This document shows positions 19,265 to 28,008 of a stretch of DNA of 64,000 bases, piece by piece. The notes under the pieces are model-generated. The model was not told where the DNA came from and searched no databases. It saw nothing but the letters and a program-made list of their open reading frames with translations. The number at the start of each line of letters is the position of its first letter. Positions within the stretch are counted from its first letter, which is position 1. A program made the translations under genes and the position numbers. The stretch lies in NCBI GenBank assembly GCA_012517815.1, contig JAAYUF010000156.1, positions 41,334 to 105,333 of the forward strand, given 5' to 3'. The DNA comes from Clostridiales bacterium (GTDB lineage Bacteria; Bacillota; Clostridia; Christensenellales; Aristaeellaceae).

Positions 19265-20440
19265 ATGAATCTTGGAAAACTGGCCGAGGCACACCTGAAA
19301 GAGAAGCTGCTGCCTTTCTGGGCGGGCTTGCGGGATGACAGGAACGGCGGCTTTTACGGCTACATGGGGTATGATCTGGCCTTGATTGCCGACGCGCCCA
19401 AAGGCTGCATCCTCAACAGCCGCATCCTTTGGTTTTTCAGCCGCGCCTATCAGGCGACGGGCGACCCCGAAACACTCGCGCTCGCCCGTCAGGCTTACGC
19501 ATTTCTGCAGCGGTTTTGGGACGCGGAGTCCGGCGGGGTTTACTGGTCCGTCACCTGCGACGGTCGGCCGTTGGATACCATGAAGCACACCTACGCGCAG
19601 GCTTTCGCCATCTATGGCCTATGCGCCTTTGGCATGGCCGGCGGCCTTGCGCAGCCGCTCGAACAGGCGATGGCGCTGTACCGGCTGATCGAAACGCGCA
19701 TGACGGATTCCGTCTCCTGCCTGGAGGCGTTTGACCGTCGGTTTCAGCCGCTGTCCAACGCCAAGCTGAGCGATCACCCCAAGCTGCTCGCCAAAGGCAT
19801 CGTCGCGGATAAAACCATGAACACGCTGCTGCATGTGCTGGAAGCCTATACCGCCCTGCACGAAGCCACGGGCGACGCGGCCGTGGCGGACAGCCTCCGC
19901 CGATTGCTCAGGACGGTCACACAGCGCGTCTACAACCAACGGCTCAACCGGCTGGAGGTTTTCTTCGACGCGGACATGCGCTCGGTGTTGGATATGCAAA
20001 GCTACGGGCACGATATCGAAGCCAGCTGGCTGATCGATCTGGCCGCGCGCCGGGTGCTGGACGGGGAAGCGCTTGCGGAGGCTACCGCGCGCACGACCGC
20101 GCTGGCCCAGGGCGTATACCAGCGCGCTTACCGAAGCGGCAGCCTGCTCAACGAACAGGTCGAGGGCGTGATCGACGATTCGCGCATCTGGTGGGTGCAG
20201 GCGGAAACGCTGGTCGGCCTGACCAACCTGTGGCAAAAAACCGGCGATCCGGCGATCCGCGAAGCGATGGACGCGGTGTGGAGCTACATCATGGGCAACC
20301 TCGTCGATCCAAGGGCAGGTTCGGAATGGTTCAACAGCGTGGAGCCGGACGGCCGCCCCGTGCCAAAGCCGATCGTGGAACCCTGGAAGTGCCCCTACCA
20401 CAACGGACGCATGTGCCTGGAACTGATGGCGAGGCTGTGA
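19265..20440 (+). CDS. Cellobiose/mannobiose 2-epimerase (AGE superfamily)
   Basis: 391 residues, an (alpha/alpha)6-barrel of the N-acylglucosamine 2-epimerase superfamily. Active-site histidines are visible in 'MNTLLHVLEAY' (His190), 'SYGHDIEASW' (His249) and 'WKCPYHNGRM' (His379); 'WWVQAE' is also typical of cellobiose 2-epimerases (EC 5.1.3.11). Reaction: epimerisation at C2 of the reducing sugar, for example beta-1,4-mannobiose to mannosyl-glucose. With the two GH130 genes nearby, mannobiose is the likely physiological substrate. ATG at 19265 is preceded by GGAAGGG. Confidence 0.9.
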   Translation: MNLGKLAEAHLKEKLLPFWAGLRDDRNGGFYGYMGYDLALIADAPKGCILNSRILWFFSRAYQATGDPETLALARQAYAFLQRFWDAESGGVYWSVTCDGRPLDTMKHTYAQAFAIYGLCAFGMAGGLAQPLEQAMALYRLIETRMTDSVSCLEAFDRRFQPLSNAKLSDHPKLLAKGIVADKTMNTLLHVLEAYTALHEATGDAAVADSLRRLLRTVTQRVYNQRLNRLEVFFDADMRSVLDMQSYGHDIEASWLIDLAARRVLDGEALAEATARTTALAQGVYQRAYRSGSLLNEQVEGVIDDSRIWWVQAETLVGLTNLWQKTGDPAIREAMDAVWSYIMGNLVDPRAGSEWFNSVEPDGRPVPKPIVEPWKCPYHNGRMCLELMARL

Positions 20441-20486
20441 TGGGCAACGCCCATCCACCGTGCCCGGAACCGAGAGGAGCACGCCG

Positions 20487-22166
20487 ATGACCGATACGCA
20501 GCGCGCCCAGCTTTGGGCGACATCGCCTGTTTTTGACGAAGAGACGCGCCGGGAAGCGCGGGCGGCACTGGCAAACCGTGAAGAATGCGCCCTGCGCTTT
20601 GGAAGCGAGCTCCAGTTCGGCACCGGCGGCCTTCGGGGCATCCTGGGCGTGGGCACCAATCGGATGAACCCCTACACCGTCGCGCGCGCCACCACGGGCC
20701 TTGCGCGGTATCTGCAGCGCGCGGGCGGCCGGGCGGTTGCCATTGCGTATGATTCGAGGCACGGGTCGCGCGCGTTTGCGCTGGTCGCCGCCGGGGTGCT
20801 GGCCAGGTACGGCCTGACCGCCTTTCTATTCCCCGCCCTGATGCCCACGCCGGTGCTATCGTTTGCCGTGCGCGAAAGGGGAGCGGCCGCAGGCGTCATG
20901 ATCACCGCCAGCCACAACCCCGCCGAATACAACGGTTACAAGGTGTACGGGCCGGATGGCTGCCAGATCACCGACGCCGCCGCTGCCGCGATCACTTCGG
21001 AGATCGACGCCGTGCGCTATGATCAGCTCGCGTGGCTGTGCCCCGAGGAGGCGCGCGCGGCCGACCGGCTCCGGGACATGCCGGAAAGCGTCTATGCGGA
21101 CTATCTGCAAAGAACGCTCGCCTGCCGCCTGACACCGCTTGCGCATGCCCCCCTCAGGGTATGCTACACCCCGCTGAACGGGGCGGGGCTTGTTCAGGTG
21201 CTGGACGCGTTCAGGTTGATGCCCGGCGTCACGGTATCGACCGTGCCGGAGCAGACGTCGCCGGACGGGGACTTCCCCACCTGTCCGCAGCCCAACCCCG
21301 AGCTTCCAGCGGCGCTTTCGCTGGCCATCCAGACCGCGAAGCGGACGGACTCCGATCTGGTGATCGCCACCGATCCGGATAGCGACCGCATCGGCGTCGC
21401 CGCCAAAGCGGCGAACGGTCGTTACGAGATCCTGACCGGCAACGAAATCGGCCTGCTGCTGCTGCAGGCGGTGCTTCAGGCGCGCGCGCAGAACGGCACC
21501 CTGCCCAGCCATGCGGAAGTCGTGAAAACCATCGTCACCAGCGACCTTGCGTTTCCCATCGCCGCGGAATACGGTGTAACCGTACGCCAAACGCTCACCG
21601 GCTTTAAGTACATCGGCGAGGAAATCGGCCGTCTGGAAGCGCTTGGGCACGAGGAGCGTTTTCTGTTCGGGTTTGAGGAAAGCTGCGGCTATCTGGCGGG
21701 CACGCATGTGCGCGACAAGGACGGCGTGATGGCCGCCGTGCTGGTTTGCGAAATGGCTCAGCGCGCGGCCGCGCGCGGCTTATCGCTCACCGCGCTGCGG
21801 GACGCGCTCTACGCGCGCTTCGGGTTCGTCGGCACGCGACTGTTATCCTATACAGGCTCCGGCGCCGATCCGGCGGCCGGAATGCGGCTGCAAATGGAAC
21901 GGCTGCGCGCCCATCCGCCGCGGATGCTCGCGGGCGAACCGGTCGGGGCGGTGCTGGACTACCTGCCCGGCCGCGACGGCCTGCCGCCCAGCGATGTGCT
22001 GGTGTTCCGGTGCGCGCGCGGCAAGGCGATCGTCCGGCCCTCCGGCACCGAGCCGAAAGTGAAGGTCTACCTCTCCGCCCCCGGCGCAAACGCCACGGAA
22101 GCGGCCGCGACGCTGGACGCGATGCAGGCGGATACAGTGCGCTGGTTTCCGGATGCGATGCCTTGA
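20487..22166 (+). CDS. Phosphoglucomutase/phosphomannomutase (alpha-phosphohexomutase)
   Basis: 559 residues, cytoplasmic. The active-site phosphoserine is Ser142 in 'TASHNPAEYNGYKVY'; the Mg loop is 'DPDSDR'; the sugar-binding loop is 'FGFEESCGY'; the phosphate-binding loop is 'RPSGTEPKVK'. It converts hexose-1-phosphate to hexose-6-phosphate. In this cluster it would handle the mannose-1-phosphate (and glucose-1-phosphate) released by GH130 and GH94 phosphorylases, linking them to glycolysis. ATG at 20487 follows GAGAGGAG, 46 bp after the epimerase gene. Confidence 0.93.
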   Translation: MTDTQRAQLWATSPVFDEETRREARAALANREECALRFGSELQFGTGGLRGILGVGTNRMNPYTVARATTGLARYLQRAGGRAVAIAYDSRHGSRAFALVAAGVLARYGLTAFLFPALMPTPVLSFAVRERGAAAGVMITASHNPAEYNGYKVYGPDGCQITDAAAAAITSEIDAVRYDQLAWLCPEEARAADRLRDMPESVYADYLQRTLACRLTPLAHAPLRVCYTPLNGAGLVQVLDAFRLMPGVTVSTVPEQTSPDGDFPTCPQPNPELPAALSLAIQTAKRTDSDLVIATDPDSDRIGVAAKAANGRYEILTGNEIGLLLLQAVLQARAQNGTLPSHAEVVKTIVTSDLAFPIAAEYGVTVRQTLTGFKYIGEEIGRLEALGHEERFLFGFEESCGYLAGTHVRDKDGVMAAVLVCEMAQRAAARGLSLTALRDALYARFGFVGTRLLSYTGSGADPAAGMRLQMERLRAHPPRMLAGEPVGAVLDYLPGRDGLPPSDVLVFRCARGKAIVRPSGTEPKVKVYLSAPGANATEAAATLDAMQADTVRWFPDAMP

Positions 22167-22541
22167 CCCACAGGCACGGACAGCCGGGGGGAAGCCCGCA
22201 ACCGACGGGGCCGGCGTAAGGGCGGCCCTGGGATGCGGCGGCTTGCCTTCCGGCTCTCTTGATGAAACCGGCAACCGCGCCTCTCGCATCCAACGGTATG
22301 CCTTCCTGCACGTTTCTGCCTTGTCCCTGCGCCAAGCCGGGCATCCGGCGTCCCGCCCTTCGCGCAGCAGGCAGGATGGCGGCTACAGCGTGCCGCCGTC
22401 CCTTTTCCTGCGCAGAAGCAAGCCCCGGCAGCGCACATTCCGCGCACGGTCGCGGCGCCCGGTTCGGGCTTGACCGCCCCCTTTCTCTCACGGGCGGCAG
22501 CCCCGGCCGCTATCCCAACCGCACAGCAAAAGGAGAAGCCT
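22167..22541. other. 375-bp GC-rich spacer, nothing recognised
   Basis: Between the mutase gene and the first GH130 gene. I see no gene, no sigma-70 promoter and no intrinsic terminator; frames crossing it are Arg/Pro/Ala-rich shadows. Confidence 0.45.
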
Positions 22542-23573
22542 ATGGATCAAACCGTACGTATACTGGGAGCGGGCAGCCTGCCCAACATCCCCTGGGAGGA
22601 TCGCCCCGTCGGCGACAGCCACGACGCGCCAGTCTGGCGCTTTTCGCGCAACCCGGTAATCGGCCGCAATCCGGTTCCCGGCGTGGCGCGCGTGTTCAAC
22701 AGCGCGGCCGTACCCTACGGGGATGGCTATCTCGCGGTCCTGCGCGGAGAACAGGTGGACGGGGTCCCCCATCTGTACCTTGGCAGGAGCCCGGACGGCA
22801 TCCACTGGCGGATCGATCCCGAGCGGATCCCCTTTACGGACGGTCAGGGCAGGCCTTTCGCGCCCGGCTATGCGTATGACCCGAGGCTGGTCCGGGTCGA
22901 GGATACCTACTACATCCTGTGGTGCACCGACTTCTACGGCGCGGCGATCGGCATGGCCGCAACGAAGGATTTTCAAACCTTCACGCGGCTGGAAAACCCG
23001 TTTATCCCCTTCAACCGCAACGCGGTGCTGTTCCCGCGCAGGATCGGCGGCCTGTATAAGCTGCTCAGCCGTCCCAGCGACAGCGGCCACACCCCGTTTG
23101 GCGATATCTTCGTCTCCGACAGTCCGGATATGGTTTTCTGGGGACGCCACAGGCACGTGATGAGCCGTGGGGTCGCCTGGTGGGAGAGCGTTAAAATCGG
23201 GGGCGGCGCGGCGCCGATTGAAACGACGGAAGGTTGGCTGCTGTTTTATCACGGCGTCAGCAGCACGTGCAACGGTTTCGTGTATTCCATCGGCGGCGCG
23301 CTGCTGGAGATCGACGAACCCAGCCGCGTCTTGTACCGTTGCCGCAATTTCCTGCTGACTCCCGAAGAACCCTATGAAGAGCGGGGCTTTGTGCCCAACG
23401 TCTGCTTTCCCTGCGCGACGCTTGAGGACGCGGATACGGGGCGCATCGCCATCTACTACGGCGCGGCCGACACCTGCGTGGCGCTCGCGTTTACAACGGC
23501 GGAGCAAATCGTTGCCTACATCAAAGCGCACAGCGAGGTTTGCCCAAGCGATACGGAACCCGGTTTGCGCTGA
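22542..23573 (+). CDS. GH130 mannosyl-oligosaccharide phosphorylase (MOP-like)
   Basis: 343 residues, a five-bladed beta-propeller GH130 enzyme without signal peptide: 'NSAAVPYGDGYLAVLRGE', 'YAYDPRLVRVEDTYYI', 'WWESVKIGGGAAPI', 'GWLLFYHGVS'. The shorter length and motifs fit the GH130_2-type beta-1,4-mannooligosaccharide phosphorylases such as R. albus RaMP2 (EC 2.4.1.319), which release alpha-mannose-1-phosphate from longer chains. Assignment to the subgroup is by memory of motifs. ATG at 22542 follows AAAGGAGAAG. Confidence 0.85.
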   Translation: MDQTVRILGAGSLPNIPWEDRPVGDSHDAPVWRFSRNPVIGRNPVPGVARVFNSAAVPYGDGYLAVLRGEQVDGVPHLYLGRSPDGIHWRIDPERIPFTDGQGRPFAPGYAYDPRLVRVEDTYYILWCTDFYGAAIGMAATKDFQTFTRLENPFIPFNRNAVLFPRRIGGLYKLLSRPSDSGHTPFGDIFVSDSPDMVFWGRHRHVMSRGVAWWESVKIGGGAAPIETTEGWLLFYHGVSSTCNGFVYSIGGALLEIDEPSRVLYRCRNFLLTPEEPYEERGFVPNVCFPCATLEDADTGRIAIYYGAADTCVALAFTTAEQIVAYIKAHSEVCPSDTEPGLR

Positions 23574-23591
23574 ACGGAGGGAGATCAGGCA

Positions 23592-24767
23592 ATGCAACAG
23601 AAAACCTTTGGCGCGCTCATGGCGGAGTATGAAACGCTGCTGGCCCGCCCCAACGAGCCGGACGTCACCTTCTATAACGGCATCTTCGAGCGGTATCGGT
23701 ACCCCGTGCTCACGCGGGATCATATCCCCCCGTTCTGGGTGTACGACGCCAACCCCGCCACAAACCCCTACATGATGCAGCGGCTGGGCGTCAACTGCAC
23801 CTTTAACAGCGGCGCGATCGAGTTGGACGGCCGCTACCTGCTGGTGGCACGCGTCGAGGGGATGGATCGGAAAAGTTTTTTCGCCGTAGCCGAAAGCAGC
23901 CATCCCACCCACGGCTTCCGGTTCTGGGATTATCCGGTGCGCTTGCCCGATACCTGCCCCGGGGAAACCAACGTCTACGACATGCGGCTGACACGCCACG
24001 AGGACGGCTGGATTTATGGCGTGTTCTGCTCCGAAAGCAAGGATGAAACCAACCCCGACCTGTCCGCCGCGGTCGCGGCGGCGGGCATCGTGCGCACGAA
24101 AGACCTGATTGCCTGGCAGCGCCTGCCCAATCTGGTAACCCTGCGTTCGCCCCAGCAGCGCAATGTGGTGCTGCACCCCGCGTTTGTCCAAGGGCAGTAC
24201 GCGTTTTATACCCGCCCGATGGATGGCTTCATTGAAACCGGCTCGGGCGGCGGCATCGGCTTTGGCCTGTGCGCGGATATCACCCACGCGGTGATCGACC
24301 GGGAGACGATCATCGCGCCGCGGCGTTACCACACCGTGACCGAAGCCAAGAACGGCGCGGGCGCCGTGCCCATTCAGACCCCGCGCGGCTGGCTGCACAT
24401 CGCCCACGGTGTGCGCAACACCGCCGCCGGCCTGCGCTATGTGCTCTACGCCTTCGCCACGGCGCTGGAGGATCCCGCCCGCGTCATCGCCGAACCGGGC
24501 GGGATGCTGTTGGGCCCGCTGGGGGGCGAGCGGGTCGGCGACGTGAGCAATGTTGCGTTCACCAACGGCGCGATTGCGCGGCGCGACGGTCAGGTTTACC
24601 TCTACTACGCCTCCAGCGATACGCGCCTGCACGTGGCGCATACCGATATCGGCCGCCTGGCCGATTACGTGTTTTCCACCCCGGCGGACGCGCTGCGTTC
24701 GGCCGACTGCGTGGCGCAGCGCTGCTCGCTGATCGACCGTAATCTTGCCTGCCTGAAGGAGAAATGA
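23592..24767 (+). CDS. 4-O-beta-D-mannosyl-D-glucose phosphorylase (GH130)
   Basis: 391 residues, GH130_1-like: '[23 protein letters not shown]', '[10 protein letters not shown]', '[11 protein letters not shown]', '[12 protein letters not shown]'. The family member from Bacteroides fragilis and R. albus RaMP1 (EC 2.4.1.281) phosphorolyse mannosyl-glucose to mannose-1-phosphate and glucose. It directly follows the other GH130 gene (18 bp) and complements the 2-epimerase, giving a complete mannobiose route. ATG at 23592 follows GGAGGGAG. Confidence 0.88.
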   Translation: MQQKTFGALMAEYETLLARPNEPDVTFYNGIFERYRYPVLTRDHIPPFWVYDANPATNPYMMQRLGVNCTFNSGAIELDGRYLLVARVEGMDRKSFFAVAESSHPTHGFRFWDYPVRLPDTCPGETNVYDMRLTRHEDGWIYGVFCSESKDETNPDLSAAVAAAGIVRTKDLIAWQRLPNLVTLRSPQQRNVVLHPAFVQGQYAFYTRPMDGFIETGSGGGIGFGLCADITHAVIDRETIIAPRRYHTVTEAKNGAGAVPIQTPRGWLHIAHGVRNTAAGLRYVLYAFATALEDPARVIAEPGGMLLGPLGGERVGDVSNVAFTNGAIARRDGQVYLYYASSDTRLHVAHTDIGRLADYVFSTPADALRSADCVAQRCSLIDRNLACLKEK

Positions 24768-24769
24768 GC

Positions 24770-26266
24770 ATGGACGGAGCCTTCCGGCCGGCCGCGGTGT
24801 TTGGCGACCGTATGGTGTTGGGGCGGGGCCGCCCGATCCGAATTTTCGGCGACGCGCCGGAGGGCTGCTCCATCCGTGCGGAGCTGAACGGTCGTCATGC
24901 GCAGGCGGTCGCCTCGGGCGGACGCTTTCTGGTAACGCTGCCGCCGATGCCGGCCGGCGGACCGCATCGCCTGACCGTTACGGACGGGCAAACGACCGTC
25001 GCCTTCGGGGACGTGTACGTCGGGGAAGTCTTTCTGGCCGGCGGGCAGAGCAACATGGAGATGCGCCTGCGGGAAGCCGGGGATGGGGTGCGCCTTGCCC
25101 GGCAGACCGACCAGCCGTTGGTGCGGTTTTTCAACGCGCCCAGAAACGCGTGGCTGGATTCGGACGCTTTGCAAGCCGAGCGCCAAAGCCGCTGGCAGGC
25201 TGCCACCCCGGACGTCTGCCTGGAGATGAGCGCCGTCGCGTACCATTTCGCCACGCGGCTGCAACAGGCGCTGGGTGTCGCGGTGGGCATCTTGGATTGC
25301 TGTTGGGGCGGCACCTCCGCCGCCTGCTGGATTCCGGAACCCGAGCTGCGCAAAACGGAGGAAGGTACGCAAATGCTCGCCCAACGCGATAAAAGAAGCG
25401 CCGGTCTGACCCCCGCGCAGATGGACGAAGCCATCGCGGCGCACGAGGAAGGCCTGCGCCTCTGGAATGAGCACATCGACGCGGCCCGCAAGGCGGAACC
25501 GGGCGTCGCCATGCAAGCGCTGGTTGAGCGCTTCGGCCCCTGCCCCTGGAATCCTCCGCCGTTTGGCCGCAGTCCCTTCCGCCCGGCCGGGCTGGCGCAC
25601 ACGATGCTAAGCCGCCTCTCGCCTTATCCGCTGACCGGCTTTCTCTATTATCAGGGCGAGGAGGATACCCGCCACCCCGACCTGTACGAGGCGCTGTTGA
25701 CATCGCTGATCCACAGCTGGCGCAGGCTGTTCCGTGGGGAGGACCTGCCTTTCCTGTTTGCGCAGTTGCCCATGTTTCACAACAGTTTCGAGCCGGACAC
25801 CGGCAACTGGGCGCAGCTTCGGCAGGCGCAGGCACGCGTGCGCAGCGCGAGCCGCAACTGCGAAATGGCGGTGCTGATCGACTGCGGCGAACTGGACAAC
25901 ATCCACCCCACCGACAAACAGCCCGTTGGCGAAAGGCTGTGCCGGCTTGCGCTGCGCCACATGTACGGGCGGGAGGCGGAAGCGGACAGTCCGCGCGCGC
26001 TTTGGGCATATCCCGAGGGGGGCGCGCTTGTCGTCGAGCTGACAGTCGCCGTGCGCTGCAGCGGAGAGCCCGCGCTGTTTGAGGTGGCCGGGGCCGACGG
26101 TCTGTTCCGCAGTGCCGCCGCCGTGCCGGACGGGACGCGTATCCGCCTTGTTTCGGCCGATGTGGCGTATCCGATGGCGGCGCGATATGCCTGGGTCAAC
26201 TACGGCGTGGTGAACGTATTCGGGGAGAACGGGCTGCCGCTGGCCCCCTTCCTGGTGGAAATGTAG
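24770..26266 (+). CDS. SGNH-type carbohydrate acetylesterase (sialate O-acetylesterase family)
   Basis: 498 residues, no signal peptide. Catalytic blocks: 'FLAGGQSNMEM' (Ser nucleophile), 'CCWGGTSAACWIP', 'YYQGEEDTRHPDLY' and 'DNIHPTDKQPVGERL' (Asp/His pair). A beta-domain of ~85 residues precedes the SGNH domain and another follows it. Family members remove O-acetyl groups from sugars; a related enzyme of Roseburia (CE17) deacetylates beta-mannan oligosaccharides, which fits the neighbouring mannan genes. The ATG at 24770 has AAGGAG eight bases upstream; an ATG at 24764 overlaps the previous stop but sits only two bases from that site. Confidence 0.85.
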   Translation: MDGAFRPAAVFGDRMVLGRGRPIRIFGDAPEGCSIRAELNGRHAQAVASGGRFLVTLPPMPAGGPHRLTVTDGQTTVAFGDVYVGEVFLAGGQSNMEMRLREAGDGVRLARQTDQPLVRFFNAPRNAWLDSDALQAERQSRWQAATPDVCLEMSAVAYHFATRLQQALGVAVGILDCCWGGTSAACWIPEPELRKTEEGTQMLAQRDKRSAGLTPAQMDEAIAAHEEGLRLWNEHIDAARKAEPGVAMQALVERFGPCPWNPPPFGRSPFRPAGLAHTMLSRLSPYPLTGFLYYQGEEDTRHPDLYEALLTSLIHSWRRLFRGEDLPFLFAQLPMFHNSFEPDTGNWAQLRQAQARVRSASRNCEMAVLIDCGELDNIHPTDKQPVGERLCRLALRHMYGREAEADSPRALWAYPEGGALVVELTVAVRCSGEPALFEVAGADGLFRSAAAVPDGTRIRLVSADVAYPMAARYAWVNYGVVNVFGENGLPLAPFLVEM

Positions 26267-26407
26267 CGGCTGCCGGGCGGGATGGCTGGCCGGCGCGCCT
26301 CACGGTGCATCGGACTTCCGCGTCCGGGAATCAGGCCCCGCGCCGTTTCACGGCGGGTCCCCGGATCGGCGGCCGGCGGAGCTCGCGCAGCATACGGTAC
26401 AAGGGTC

Positions 26408-26443
26408 AGCAGGCAAAGCGTCAGCGCGCTTTGCCTGCTTTTT
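26408..26443 (+). terminator. Intrinsic terminator of the oligosaccharide locus
   Basis: AGCAGGCAAAGCG (26408-26420) pairs perfectly with CGCTTTGCCTGCT (26427-26439) across a 6-nt loop, followed by a run of T's to 26443. This is a textbook rho-independent terminator. Confidence 0.9.
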
Positions 26444-26539
26444 CTGCGCCGGGAACGTCGCCGTGCCGTATGCAGCCCTTGGCCTTGCGGCGGCTCCCCG
26501 TCCCCGTACCGGCGGGCAGCGATTGTTTTCCTTCACATA

Positions 26540-26598
26540 TTGACAAAAGTTGATCTGAGGCTTATACTCTCATCGAATCAACTTTTTTTGATTTGAGG
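26540..26598 (+). promoter_or_regulatory. ArsR-1 promoter with repeated operator half-sites
   Basis: TTGACA (26540-26545), 17-bp spacer, TATACT (26563-26568). Two direct copies of TTGATYTGAGG lie at 26550-26560 and 26588-26598, the first inside the spacer and the second next to the start codon. They also form partial dyads with the intervening AATCAAC. They are good candidates for the ArsR binding sites. Confidence 0.7.
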
Positions 26599-26605
26599 TG
26601 ATCGC

Positions 26606-26923
26606 ATGCTTTCGCCCTACGCGCAAAACGCGCGCATCTTCAAAGCTTTCTGCGACGAAAACCGCCTGCGGATACTGGAGGTGCTGCAGGGTGGAGAACG
26701 GTGCGCCTGCGTGCTCATCGAAATCCTTGGCATCAAGCAGCCCGCGCTGTCCTACCACATGAAAATTCTGGTAGACGCGGGCGTAGTGGAAAGCACGCCA
26801 GTCGGCAAATGGACGCATTACCGTATCAGCGAAAAGGGATGCGCCTACGCGCAGACGCTACTGCAATCCCTGACCGCCGTACGCCGCTCGGCGCAGCGCG
26901 ATTGCCATTGCGCCGTCCGGTAA
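26606..26923 (+). CDS. arsR: ArsR-family metal(loid)-responsive repressor
   Basis: 105 residues, winged helix-turn-helix of the ArsR/SmtB family: 'ARIFKAFCDENRLRIL', recognition helix 'IKQPALSYHMKILVDAGVV', wing 'GKWTHYRI'. A Cys-Ala-Cys pair in 'GERCACVLIE' occupies the position of the As(III)-binding CxC motif of classical ArsR. C-terminal 'DCHC' adds two more thiols. It probably represses its own operon (ArsP-like permease onward) until arsenite or a related thiophilic ligand binds. ATG at 26606 overlaps the region of the second operator copy. Confidence 0.9.
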   Translation: MLSPYAQNARIFKAFCDENRLRILEVLQGGERCACVLIEILGIKQPALSYHMKILVDAGVVESTPVGKWTHYRISEKGCAYAQTLLQSLTAVRRSAQRDCHCAVR

Positions 26924-26981
26924 GCGGCGCCCCCGTCAGGCAGTCCGGTATCCTCATCATTGGGAAACGAGGCATCATCGC

Positions 26982-27995
26982 ATGGATATGATCAGGGCAG
27001 GGTGGGATTTTTTTCAGAACGAAATTCTGGGCATGAAGTGGCTCAACAGCTTGCTGGGCACCGGGCTATCCGCGCTCGGGCTGGACACGGCGAACCGCTG
27101 GGTGGGCAGCCTTCAGTTTTTCCTGTACGACGTCGTAAAAATCACCGTGCTGCTGTGCCTGCTCATCTTCCTCATCAGCTATATCCAAAGCTATTTCCCG
27201 CCGGAGCGCAGCAGGAAGATACTCGGCCGCTTCCACGGGCTGGGCGCGAACGTCGTCGCGGCGCTGCTGGGCACGGTGACGCCCTTTTGCTCCTGCTCCT
27301 CCATCCCGCTGTTCATCGGCTTCACCTCCGCGGGCTTGCCCGTGGGCGTCACGTTCTCCTTCCTGATTTCCTCGCCGATGGTGGACCTGGGCTCGCTGCT
27401 GCTGCTGATGAGCGTTTTCGGCGCGAACGTCGCTGTGATCTACGTGGTCGTCGGGCTGATTGTCGCGGTGCTCGGGGGTACGATCATCGAAAAGCTCCGC
27501 ATGGAACGGTATGTGGAAAGCTTCATCCTGACCGCGGGCCGCGTGGATATCACCTCCCCGGACCTGACCCGCCGGGATCGACTCCAATACGCGAAAGAAC
27601 AGATGCTGGCCACCTTCCGCAAGGTGTTCCCCTACATCCTGATCGGCGTAGGCATCGGCTCGGTCATCCACAACTGGATTCCGCAGGATTGGATCACGGC
27701 GGCGCTGGGCAGCGGCAATCCCTTCGGCGTCGTGCTGGCCACGATGATCGGCGTGCCGATGTATGCCGATATCTTCGGCACCATCCCCATCGCGGAAGCG
27801 CTGCTGGGCAAGGGCGCGCTGCTGGGCTCCATCCTTGCGTTCATGATGGCGGTCACGACGCTTTCCCTGCCCTCGATGATCCTGCTGCGCAAAGCGGTCA
27901 AACCCAGGCTGCTCGCGCTGTTTATCGTCATCTGCACAACGGGCATCCTGCTGGTCGGGTACCTGTTCAACTTCCTGGCACCCTATATTCTGTAG
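26982..27995 (+). CDS. YraQ/ArsP-like (DUF318) permease
   Basis: 337 residues with about eight membrane helices arranged as two similar halves. The first half carries the conserved 'GTVTPFCSCSSIPLFIGF' with the Cys-Ser-Cys-Ser-Ser signature, and the second 'GVPMYADIFGTIPIAEAL'. Members of this family include ArsP, an exporter of trivalent organoarsenicals such as methylarsenite; many others are uncharacterised. The gene lies 58 bp downstream of arsR. Export of an arsenical is likely from context; the exact substrate is not. Confidence 0.85.
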   Translation: MDMIRAGWDFFQNEILGMKWLNSLLGTGLSALGLDTANRWVGSLQFFLYDVVKITVLLCLLIFLISYIQSYFPPERSRKILGRFHGLGANVVAALLGTVTPFCSCSSIPLFIGFTSAGLPVGVTFSFLISSPMVDLGSLLLLMSVFGANVAVIYVVVGLIVAVLGGTIIEKLRMERYVESFILTAGRVDITSPDLTRRDRLQYAKEQMLATFRKVFPYILIGVGIGSVIHNWIPQDWITAALGSGNPFGVVLATMIGVPMYADIFGTIPIAEALLGKGALLGSILAFMMAVTTLSLPSMILLRKAVKPRLLALFIVICTTGILLVGYLFNFLAPYIL

Positions 27996-28008
27996 GAGGT
28001 GGTTCCCC

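Larger units (their letters stand above)
26267..26605. other. 339-bp spacer holding a terminator and the first ArsR promoter
   Basis: No gene. The intrinsic terminator at 26408-26443 closes the oligosaccharide locus, and the promoter/operator at 26540-26598 opens the arsenic island. Confidence 0.75.

Noticed and set aside
22488..24641. A 717-codon minus-strand open frame across the two GH130 genes
   Set aside because: Mirror frame of two well-recognised genes; composition is typical of a shadow.
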